Shown: in pieces, positions 44,598-52,496 of the stretch
Layout of the letters: each line of letters begins with the position of its first letter
Position numbering within the stretch: the stretch's first letter is position 1
NCBI GenBank assembly: GCA_022340305.1
Contig: JAJDOF010000082.1
Span: 36,230 to 100,229, forward strand
Source: Gammaproteobacteria bacterium
GTDB taxonomy: Bacteria > Pseudomonadota > Gammaproteobacteria > GCA-001735895
Direction of reading: 5' to 3'
DNA: 64,000 nt
Notes under the pieces: generated by a model
What the model saw: only the letters and a program-made list of their open reading frames with translations
Database searches by the model: none
What the model was told of the DNA's origin: nothing
Made by a program: the position numbers and the translations under genes

Positions 44598-44805
44598 TTA
44601 GCCCGCATATCTCACCGGATTACGTCGCGAGGGCGACGAAAAGACGCTGTGGCGCGCCGCACAACCCAATGTGCCTTTGGCACATTGGGGGAGAGGTCCG
44701 CGCCGGCGTAGTTTATCCTGCGTTTAGCGGGCCGCCGGGAGTACGGCGCACCACAGAGCGCTTTGCGACGCCCGCAGCAGGAATCCGGTGAGATATGAGG
44801 GCTAA
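44598..44805. repeat. Intergenic inverted-end repeat, copy B
   Basis: A 208-bp element with ends TTAGCCCGCATATCTCACCG (44598-44617) and CGGTGAGATATGAGGGCTAA (44786-44805), matching copies A and C. Inside is a perfect hairpin, CCAATGTGCC-TTT-GGCACATTGG (44666-44688), plus the shared GCGAGGGCGAC and GCAGCAGGAATC. It lies between the DapA-like and MttB-like genes. Its right end contains the MttB ATG (44795) and a GGTGAG that may act as ribosome binding site. Confidence 0.8.
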
Positions 44806-46309
44806 ACGCAGACGCCAGGGTGGTAGCGCCGGGCGCCGCGCCCGGATCGCAAACGCGGCCATCGTCCACCACCCTGAAATCAAACGCGGCATTCCGATTA
44901 TGGAAGTGACCAACCAGGAGGGAGTCGAACTCATCCATGATTTTGCGATGCGCGTGGTCGAGCAAATCGGCTGCGAGTTCCAGGACCGCGAATCGCTCGA
45001 CTACTGGCGCCGGACCGGTGCCGAGATCGATGGTGAACGTGTCCACATCGGGCGCGATGAACTGCTGAAACTGATATCTACAATCCCTTCGTCCTACGTT
45101 CATCACGCTCGTAACCCCGAGCGCACGGTGCGCATCGGTGATGGCCACGCCGTGGTGTCACCCTCCTACGGCGCACCCTTCGTGCGCGATATGGACGGCG
45201 AGCGCCGCTATGCGACGCTCGAAGATCTCAACAACCTGCAAAAACTGAATCACATGGCGTCCACGGTACACATCGCCGGCGGCACCATCGTCGAACCGGT
45301 CGATGTACCGGTAGCACACCGTCACCTGCACATGGCCTACAGCGGACTCAAGTACTCGGACAAACCGATCATCGGTAATGTCACCGCGCGCGAGCGTGCC
45401 GAAGACACGATCGAGATGATGAAGCTGGTGTTCGGCGCCGAATTTGCCACCAACAACACGGTGACCACGTCGTTAATCAATGCCAACTCGCCCCTGGTCT
45501 GGGATGAGACCATGCTCGATGCACTCAAGGTCTACGCGCTGAACAACCAGGCAGTGATGTGCTCGCCGTTTTCGATGGCGGCGGCCAGTACCCCGGCGAG
45601 CAATGTCGCTACCGTCGGCGTGGTGCTGGCGGAGGCGCTGATGGCGATGGCGATGACGCAGGTGATACGCCCCGGCGCGCCGATGCTGTTCGGTGTTCCG
45701 GCGATGACCGTGGCGCTCAACAGCGGGGCACCGGTACACGGCTCACCCGACTCGGCGATGGTGCAATTCCTGTCGAGTTCGATGGCGCGTTACTACAAGC
45801 TGCCGCACCGCTCGATACTGAATGTCGCGACCTCGAAGACCGGTGATATGCAAGCCGCCTACGATTCGATGTGGGGCCTGTTTCCGAGCATGCTCTCCGA
45901 CGCCAACTGGATGACCATGGCCGGCGGCATGCTGGAAGGCGCGCTCACCGTCGGCTACGGCAAAACCATGATCGATTTTGAACAACTCGATGCTTTTTAC
46001 CACTTCCTCCAGGGCCCTGACTTCAGTGATATCGAGGAAACTTTCGAGGCCACCAAGCGCGTCGGTCCGGGCGGGCACTTCCTCGGTGAGACCCATACCC
46101 TGAACAGCAATCTGTTCATCTTCGAATCGCAACATAATAATTCATACGAGCAGTGGGATATGGAAGGTCGGCTGGACAGCGAGGCGGTGGGAGTGCGCAA
46201 GGCGCAGCAATGGCTGGCGAAATACGAGGCGCCGGCCATCGATCAGGGACTTGATGAAGCGCTGCTGGAATTCATCGCGCGGCGCAGCCGCGAACTCCCG
46301 GCCGCCTGA
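44795..46309 (+). CDS. MttB-family methyltransferase (trimethylamine/betaine methyltransferase-like)
   Basis: A 504-residue protein of the MttB family (COG5598). The N-terminus MRAKRRRQGGSAGRRARIA is the basic, Arg/Gly-rich start usual for the family, followed by LIHDFAMRVVEQIGCEF and the barrel. There is no internal TAG, so it is a non-pyrrolysine member, like MtgB (glycine betaine) or MtpB (proline betaine). No corrinoid-protein gene is seen. The methyl donor is unknown; the flavoenzyme and DapA-like genes suggest betaine demethylation. The only upstream start in frame is the ATG inside the end of repeat B. Confidence 0.85.
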   Translation: MRAKRRRQGGSAGRRARIANAAIVHHPEIKRGIPIMEVTNQEGVELIHDFAMRVVEQIGCEFQDRESLDYWRRTGAEIDGERVHIGRDELLKLISTIPSSYVHHARNPERTVRIGDGHAVVSPSYGAPFVRDMDGERRYATLEDLNNLQKLNHMASTVHIAGGTIVEPVDVPVAHRHLHMAYSGLKYSDKPIIGNVTARERAEDTIEMMKLVFGAEFATNNTVTTSLINANSPLVWDETMLDALKVYALNNQAVMCSPFSMAAASTPASNVATVGVVLAEALMAMAMTQVIRPGAPMLFGVPAMTVALNSGAPVHGSPDSAMVQFLSSSMARYYKLPHRSILNVATSKTGDMQAAYDSMWGLFPSMLSDANWMTMAGGMLEGALTVGYGKTMIDFEQLDAFYHFLQGPDFSDIEETFEATKRVGPGGHFLGETHTLNSNLFIFESQHNNSYEQWDMEGRLDSEAVGVRKAQQWLAKYEAPAIDQGLDEALLEFIARRSRELPAA

Positions 46310-46314
46310 GTCGA

Positions 46315-46462
46315 TTAACCCCACATATCTCACCGCTTTACCTGGCGAGGATATCTTTATGATGTCCGCACGACCGCATGGATACAGTGGTCCGGCGTTC
46401 CGCAAGCAGGGCAACCCATGGAGCAGTTGCCGAGCAGGAATTCGACGAGATATGCGGGTTAA
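46315..46462. repeat. Intergenic inverted-end repeat, copy C
   Basis: A 148-bp element with ends TTAACCCCACATATCTCACCG (46315-46335) and CGACGAGATATGCGGGTTAA (46443-46462), and the shared CCTGGCGAGG and GAGCAGGAATT inner motifs. It starts five bases after the MttB stop and ends in the convergent cyclase gene, whose TAA (46459-46461) is in the end sequence. It is shorter than A and B, lacking part of the body. Confidence 0.8.
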
Positions 46463-49400
46463 ATCGCCTCGAGCGCGGCATCAATGGCGCGTCGACTCAA
46501 CCTGAAACCATTTTTATCAACCTCTGTGTGCAGGCGCTGCAGCGTCGGCACATCACGCTTGCCGCGACCAAAGTCGGCCAGGGCGCGGCCGCGGGCGATA
46601 AAGTAGTTACTGCGCGGCAGGGGTTCCGGTGAGGTGTAATCAACTAGCGCACGGGCATAGCGGTCGACCTCGTCCCAGGCCCCGAACTGCAGGCAGGCTT
46701 CCATCGCGTCTTCATAGAAATTGAGATAGTTATGGCCCACGCTGCCACCCTCGAGGATCGCTTCGGCTTGCGCCAGCGTTGTGTGACACTGCTGTTCATC
46801 CTCGGCAGCCAGCGCCAGGATGCCGAGGGCGATTGGCCCACCGAAGGTCATCCCCGATTCAGACTCCTGCAGTATGGATATACCTCGCTGGGTCAGGCTG
46901 CGCGCCTCGTGGCGATCACCGCGCAGCAGCGCAAAACGCCCTAACAGGTAGACACAGACGCCCTCGAACAGGCGTGCGTCGATACGGCGAATAATCTTCA
47001 TGCTCGAGGTTAACCACTTCTCGCCTTCGTCAACATCACCGACCAGCGACCAGAAAGAACCACCGATCATCAACGCCATCATCTGCGCGCGTGGATCATT
47101 GATTTGCACCGCGAGCTGCGCGGCTTCACGGTATCCCGCAATCGCCGACTCGATATCGTTCTGCCAACAACTGACGTAGCTGCGCATCGACAGGTTGGCT
47201 GCAATGGCCCGGCCAAAACCATGCTCTTGCGCCAGCTCGAGGCACTGATCGAAATAGCGCTGCGCGGAAATGAAGCGGCCGCGATTATACTCCGCGTTGG
47301 CAAGGCCGCTCAACGCGTGCACTTCGACTTCCACCGAAGCGGCGGCACGGGCGAAATCCAGTGAGCGCTTGTTAGCGGCGAGGCAGGCCTCGATGTCGCC
47401 ACGGTAAAAATACACGTTACCCATGCCCCGGAATATGCGCGCATCCTCAAGCGCAAGACTGTGTTCACTGGCGATGTCAGTCGCGTCCTGCAGAATTTCG
47501 AGCGCTTCGCTGTGTTCACCGGTGGCCGCCAGCCCCTGTGCCACACCGATCAGCGCGTTACAGCGCCCGATCTCGCCACCGGCGACCCGGGCCGCACAGC
47601 GATACGCTTCGATCGACTGCCGTATATCGCCAACAATCCGCAGCAGCTCTCCTTCGAGGCATTTGAGGGCGAATGACTCCGCCTCGGGGGCAATTTCAAG
47701 CCCGCGCCGCACCAGCTGCAGGGCACGCTCGGGACGGTATAAAGCGGATTCGTGTCGCGCCGCCTGCAAATACGCTGCGACCGCGGCGCCGTCACCAGCG
47801 CGGTCGAGATGTTCGGCATGCAGGATGTTATCGCGCTCGCTGTACCAGGCAGCGGCATGGCGATGCAGCTCCGCTCGTTGATTCTTCAGTAAGGAGGCGT
47901 AGATCCCCGCCTGGATCAACGCATGGGTAAACATGTAGTGCGCGCCATCCGGGCGCACCAGGTGGTGCAGGAACAGAATGCCGGGCTGGTAAGCGGAGTT
48001 ATCCAGCAGGTTTTGTAAACCTTCCAGTTCGAAACGCTGGCCCAACACCGAGGCGGCGCGCAACGCCAGTTTATCGGCGCTATCCAACTGGTCGATACGC
48101 GCCAGCACAATGCTCTTGATCGAATCCGGCACACTGTCGATACTGCCCCTTTCGGCGACCAGCAAGAGTTGTTCCAGGAACAGGGGGTTACCCTCGGCAC
48201 GCGCAATGCACTGATGTACGAAGTCATCTTGCTCGCCGATAAACCTCGTGGCCAGTTGCCGCGATTCCTCGAGGCGCAACGGGCCGAGATCCCAGGTAAC
48301 CGTCGGATGTTCGCCGGCGCGCGCGCGCCAGGCGTAATCGACCGGATCGTCTTCCAGGCGCGTCGTCAATAAAAGCAACACCGGGCTTTCGGTTACGGTG
48401 GTTGCGAGATAGGTCAGGTAATCCAGGGTTTCGGCATCTGCCCAGTGCAGGCCTTCGATCACCAGCAATATCGGCGTGCGCGCGGCAAGCTTCCTGACAA
48501 TGTCGCCCACCACGCGGTGCTTGCCCTCGATACGTGTTCGCGCTTCCATCGCATCGTAGAGCGTGCGCAACTCGAGCGGTTGCCTGAGATCGAGCAGATC
48601 ATTGAGGAACACGCGTTGCTCGGAGTCGGTAATCCCGTCGCTCTGCGCGTCGTCCAGTGCGCGCTCGCGTTTGCTCTTGCCACTGCCCGGAGCAATGCCC
48701 AGAAAGTCGCGCACCAGGGAGGGTATCGCCGCCTGCCCTTTGCCGGTGCCAAAGTCGAGCACCAGTGCAAGGTAGGGCAGATAGCCACTGTGTCGCGCAA
48801 TATCCACCAATTCTTCGACCAGCCGCGTTTTGCCGATGCCGGGTTCGCCGCGAATCAACAGGCTTTGTCCATGACCACTCTCGCTGCAAACCTGCAGCAG
48901 ACCTCGAAACTGCACCAGCTCGGAGCGTCGACCCACAATCGGCCTTGATGCGGCTATGTCCGCGGGCTCACCGCGGCTGCGGATTTTCTTGAGCACGAAG
49001 ACCGGAACCGGTCGCGACAGTCCTTTTGCATTGACCTCGCCATAGGCGACGGTTTCGATCCATTGGGCCGCAAGAGTACGGGTATTCCGTGTGATCAGTA
49101 TGCCGCCAGCGGGTGCCGCCTGCTCCAGGCGTGCAGCTACTGCCAGGGTCGGCCCGGAGGCATCGTATTCCGGCTTGTTCGGATCGTCACCCACATCCAG
49201 AACGACCACTTCACCCGAATGCAGGCCAACCCGAATCTGGATTCGCACGGCGTCATTCTGTTCCAGTTTTTTCGTATAACGCGCTATTGCGGCCTGCATA
49301 TCCAGCGCGGCCTTGCACGCCTCCAGGGCATGTCGCTCGCTGGCGAGGGGAGCGCCAAACATCGCCATCATGCCATCTCCCATGATTCGACACACCGTAC

Positions 49401-49818
49401 CCTGGTTACTTTCGACCGCCTGGCACATGCGCTCGGTCGCGTGGTACAGCAACTCGTGCGCCTCCTCGGCATCGAGCGCTTCGGTGAGTGCGGTGGAATC
49501 GACAATATCGGCAAACAGCATGGTGACCGGTTTGCGCTCACCGGGTGTGCGCGACCAGGCGGTAATATCCTCATCGCTGGTTTGGGTTGATTCGCCGGGA
49601 GTTACCGGGGAGTTCGTGGCGTTGGCGCCTGACTGGCGCAGTAGATCGATCGCCTTGAGCAAGGTCTTGCGATGCCCGAGCGCAGCAACGCCCATTTCCC
49701 TGAGATCCGCATCGTTGATCTCGGTCAAAATCTGCATTCCGACTTTATGCTCGAAAAAACTGGCCTTGTATTGACCTAATCCAAGCCCATCGAGCCATTT
49801 AGACACTTGTTCCGACAT
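46459..49818 (-). CDS. SAM-domain / class III cyclase / AAA ATPase / TPR regulatory protein
   Basis: A 1119-residue cytoplasmic protein. A SAM domain is at ~1-65 (WLDGLGLGQYKASFFEHKVG). The cyclase domain ~95-280 has Asp104 (FADIVDST) and Asp148 (IMGDGMMAMFG). The catalytic Asn position reads Ala (SGPTLAVAARL, Arg230 kept), as with other large proteins of this design. The AAA/STAND ATPase ~290-620 has Walker A GEPGIGKTR (~324-332). The rest is TPR-like helices (ALIGVAQGLAATGEHSEALEIL). Such proteins are signal-integrating regulators, with cyclase activity uncertain. The ATG at 49818 is preferred over a longer frame from 49908. The TAA stop lies in repeat C. Confidence 0.85.
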   Translation of the reverse strand: MSEQVSKWLDGLGLGQYKASFFEHKVGMQILTEINDADLREMGVAALGHRKTLLKAIDLLRQSGANATNSPVTPGESTQTSDEDITAWSRTPGERKPVTMLFADIVDSTALTEALDAEEAHELLYHATERMCQAVESNQGTVCRIMGDGMMAMFGAPLASERHALEACKAALDMQAAIARYTKKLEQNDAVRIQIRVGLHSGEVVVLDVGDDPNKPEYDASGPTLAVAARLEQAAPAGGILITRNTRTLAAQWIETVAYGEVNAKGLSRPVPVFVLKKIRSRGEPADIAASRPIVGRRSELVQFRGLLQVCSESGHGQSLLIRGEPGIGKTRLVEELVDIARHSGYLPYLALVLDFGTGKGQAAIPSLVRDFLGIAPGSGKSKRERALDDAQSDGITDSEQRVFLNDLLDLRQPLELRTLYDAMEARTRIEGKHRVVGDIVRKLAARTPILLVIEGLHWADAETLDYLTYLATTVTESPVLLLLTTRLEDDPVDYAWRARAGEHPTVTWDLGPLRLEESRQLATRFIGEQDDFVHQCIARAEGNPLFLEQLLLVAERGSIDSVPDSIKSIVLARIDQLDSADKLALRAASVLGQRFELEGLQNLLDNSAYQPGILFLHHLVRPDGAHYMFTHALIQAGIYASLLKNQRAELHRHAAAWYSERDNILHAEHLDRAGDGAAVAAYLQAARHESALYRPERALQLVRRGLEIAPEAESFALKCLEGELLRIVGDIRQSIEAYRCAARVAGGEIGRCNALIGVAQGLAATGEHSEALEILQDATDIASEHSLALEDARIFRGMGNVYFYRGDIEACLAANKRSLDFARAAASVEVEVHALSGLANAEYNRGRFISAQRYFDQCLELAQEHGFGRAIAANLSMRSYVSCWQNDIESAIAGYREAAQLAVQINDPRAQMMALMIGGSFWSLVGDVDEGEKWLTSSMKIIRRIDARLFEGVCVYLLGRFALLRGDRHEARSLTQRGISILQESESGMTFGGPIALGILALAAEDEQQCHTTLAQAEAILEGGSVGHNYLNFYEDAMEACLQFGAWDEVDRYARALVDYTSPEPLPRSNYFIARGRALADFGRGKRDVPTLQRLHTEVDKNGFRLSRRAIDAALEAI

Positions 49819-50125
49819 TGCCAATACCAGCCCTCGCCCCGCGCACAGTATAACCAGCTTGCCATGAAATGTCCGGCGAGCCGCGCCAAACGGGATGGAT
49901 ATAGGCACTGGCCCGCGCGTTTAAAACTCACTGCCAGGTTGTTTTTTCTCAGGAGGAGACACTGAACTGCGAATTGCGGGTGACGGCAACCGGCACAACG
50001 GACGCTGGTAAATTTATAGTAGGCGGCAAATACCGACCAAAGTGAGACGCCCATGTCCCGCAAAACGTTTTTGCATTGAAGTTCAGCAGAATTGTTAGTC
50101 TGGGATGGTTCGACTGTTAGATGTG
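49819..50125. other. 307-bp gap upstream of the large cyclase gene
   Basis: No gene seen. A near-palindrome GCAAAACGTTTTTGC occurs near 50059-50074. This is the promoter side of the cyclase gene and the downstream side of the AT-rich hypothetical gene. Confidence 0.35.
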
Positions 50126-50563
50126 CTACTTCATTTGATTTGTTACAGCCTGATCCAGTACATTCCGGGCTTTGATAAGCTCCTTATATTTCGACTCTAT
50201 TTTCTCAATATTTCGAGACATGATAGCCTTCAAAAGGTCGCCCTCTAATTCAGCAACCTTGATTCTTTCATAAAAATCCATCATCTCTTTGGGATGCGCG
50301 ATAACGATCTTGCCTGTCAAAATTGGGTGATTATTCGTTATGTTTGCATCGTCAAATCTTGTTCCATGCTCAAGTTCAACTTCTAAGCCTTTTCGGAAAA
50401 TCTCAAGTGGAATATTCATTCCCTGGACATTCACAATATCGAGGATCACGGATGCTTCTTTTTCGGGAACAGCTGAGTCCGTTTTTTCAGCCCAGTTACT
50501 CAACCCGGCTTCATTACAAACTCGTTTTACTTCATCAGCAGTTACATACTCTGGAATTTCCAT
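50126..50563 (-). CDS. DUF5661-like small protein
   Basis: A 145-residue protein with LEVELEHGTRFDDANITNNHPILTGKIVIAHPKEMMDFYERI, which resembles the DUF5661 family (ELEHG, D-x-N-x-T, LTGKI-A-H). The N-terminal part includes a small domain with EVKRVCNEAGLSNW, and the C-terminus is a Lys/Glu-rich coiled-coil-like helix. The function is unknown. The gene is visibly more AT-rich than its neighbours, which suggests it was acquired from elsewhere. Confidence 0.7.
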   Translation of the reverse strand: MEIPEYVTADEVKRVCNEAGLSNWAEKTDSAVPEKEASVILDIVNVQGMNIPLEIFRKGLEVELEHGTRFDDANITNNHPILTGKIVIAHPKEMMDFYERIKVAELEGDLLKAIMSRNIEKIESKYKELIKARNVLDQAVTNQMK

Positions 50564-50703
50564 GGGCGCTCCAATTTTGGTTGTGCGAAATATCCAATCA
50601 CATGCTGTCCAGGATTTATCGCTGGATCGAGGGTCCGCTGTTTGGCCGATTCGAGAAGCCTGGGTATTGCTTACGGGCGTCTATATTGGAGAAATAAGGA
50701 ATA

Positions 50704-51027
50704 TCAGCGCAGGCCGTGGTCAGGTGTAGTCGGTGTGATGGTGGCCGTTTCGACGCCGTGAATCGCGCGCTTCCGGATGTCCTCGAATGTCCGCTCCACG
50801 ATTTCCTCACCGCCCTTTCCCGCGTGGTACATGTTGGAAAGTAAATACAATGTACGAATCGCGGCATCTTTGAACACGAAGGTCGAATCGATGAATTCAT
50901 TGTCCTGGAAGGTCGGAGACGGATCGCCCCGGTATACCAGCTCGCAGTTCTCGAAGGTACAGCCATGGAATCGGCTGCCGGTCAGTTCGACTCGCTGGTC
51001 TCGGAAGGTCTCGTTGACGTGGTGCAT
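50704..51027 (-). CDS. Small pentapeptide-like hypothetical protein
   Basis: A 107-residue protein starting at the ATG at 51027 (the open frame extends upstream to 51429 but that part has no coding character). It begins MHHVNETFRDQRVELTGSRFHGCTFENCELVYRG, a pattern of F/L-x-x-C/x spaced residues resembling one to two coils of a pentapeptide-type beta-helix, then FQDNEFIDSTFVFKDAA and a helical C-terminus. No signal peptide. Function unknown. Confidence 0.65.
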   Translation of the reverse strand: MHHVNETFRDQRVELTGSRFHGCTFENCELVYRGDPSPTFQDNEFIDSTFVFKDAAIRTLYLLSNMYHAGKGGEEIVERTFEDIRKRAIHGVETATITPTTPDHGLR

Positions 51028-51494
51028 TGTTCTTTTCCTCGCATAGAATGCGCCAGTGTAGCGAATATTCCTGTTTCCACCTAGTGGTGCTATTAGCGTC
51101 TGTGCTGGGTCGGATGACGCACAAATTGCGTGGCGATGCATAAGATTACCCCATAACAGTAGCAATATGAGGTTTTTGGCCTGATCAAATAGTATTGCCC
51201 TATCGCTGGGCGTCCGAAACCGCCGAAAATTGCCTCGCTCGTTGGTGCTACAGGGGTTCTTCGCACAAAGCGGATACCCATCGAAACAATCTACGTGTCT
51301 GCTTTGATCGGGTGATCTATTGACGGGACTACTTCTTCGATCTTGAGGGAAAGGACTCGATATAAAAAAACCTTCGGGCACGGGCAATGCGAAAAAAAGG
51401 CGCGCCGTCGGCTGCAAGCACCAACACAAAAGCTGCCGCTATCTGCTCGTTCGAATTTTCTCGCAGGTGTCCAGTGACTCGGCTTTCACCGCAT
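51028..51494. other. 467-bp gap with no supported gene
   Basis: The upstream extension of the pentapeptide-like gene's frame runs through part of this, without coding character. An A-rich stretch occurs near 51361-51370. No RNA gene or operator recognised. Confidence 0.35.
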
Positions 51495-52217
51495 TCACGG
51501 TTCGACTCCACAGGCATCTATGCGCTGCAGGCAATGCTGCAGCAGATGATCGGCGATGATAGCGCCCTTGTCGGCAGTTGCCAGGGTCGCCTGGCCGAAA
51601 ATACCCGAGCGCGACCACAGCCCCTGCCCCCGCTGGCGTGTCAGTCGACCCTCACCCTCGGCGCCGTCATCCAGCGACAGGTCCATGTCGACGACTTCGG
51701 GTGCGATATGCAACATCAGCGAGGTTTCGGCTTCGTCAGCGTGCGAACCGTAGCTCTGTGTGAGCAGATCCGCTGGCAGCATTTGCAGCGCCTGGTCGAG
51801 CACCAGATAATCGAAAATCACCCCATCACCGAACCGGGCTTTGGCCTCGGCCAGTGGACGCAAGGTCGACAAGCCGGTATTGAGCACGTAAAAGCGATTT
51901 AGGCCAAAGCGTGCCAGGCTGTTACAAATATCGACAATGACATCGCGCGCGGTTTCCGCACGCAAGCTGATCGATCCGGGGTATTCGACGAAGGCCGGGT
52001 AGAAAGAAGCGTTAATCAGGGGCGCTATGACGACCGGGCGCAGTCGGCGTACTCGCTCGGCCAGCCAGCCGGCGATAATCGCATCATTGTTGAGTGGTAA
52101 ATGTGGCCCATGCTCCTTCGCCGCAGCGCCAAGCGGCAGGACTATAACCGGGTTGGTGGTGAACCAGCGTTCGGCTTCAATCCAGCTCAGTGTTTCCAGC
52201 TTGACTCCGTGCTTCAT
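51495..52217 (-). CDS. Creatininase-family protein, variant active site
   Basis: A 240-residue creatininase-like amidohydrolase. The first metal motif is KEHGPHLPLNND with His36 and Asp45 conserved, though the Glu of creatininase position 34 is Lys and the adjacent 35 is Glu. The conserved HGGN motif is replaced by NTGLST (FYVLNTGLSTLRP), while the HADEAETSLML motif with Glu is kept. Members hydrolyse creatinine or act as mycofactocin- and riboflavin-related amide hydrolases. With the HGGN loss, activity may differ or be absent. Single gene. No creatinase neighbour, so not creatinine metabolism on this evidence. Confidence 0.8.
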   Translation of the reverse strand: MKHGVKLETLSWIEAERWFTTNPVIVLPLGAAAKEHGPHLPLNNDAIIAGWLAERVRRLRPVVIAPLINASFYPAFVEYPGSISLRAETARDVIVDICNSLARFGLNRFYVLNTGLSTLRPLAEAKARFGDGVIFDYLVLDQALQMLPADLLTQSYGSHADEAETSLMLHIAPEVVDMDLSLDDGAEGEGRLTRQRGQGLWSRSGIFGQATLATADKGAIIADHLLQHCLQRIDACGVEP

Positions 52218-52496
52218 TGTTACCTATTGTTAACGGGTTTCCGCTATGGGTTTCAGTTTTGAGATTCAGGCCTGACGGGCTCATCCATGAAATGATAACC
52301 CGAGACAACGCGTAAAACACGACTATGACCTTATCCAACGATCGAAATCCAGCTGAACAGCCAACCGTGAGCAGGCTGCAATCGGCCCGACAGGCTGCCC
52401 ATAGCCCGGTGGCCATAGCGGCTGTGGCAGGCGCGGTAATGCAGGCGGCAACCCCTGCCTACAGGATCTGCCGGTCGTCAGGCGGTGTATGAGCGT

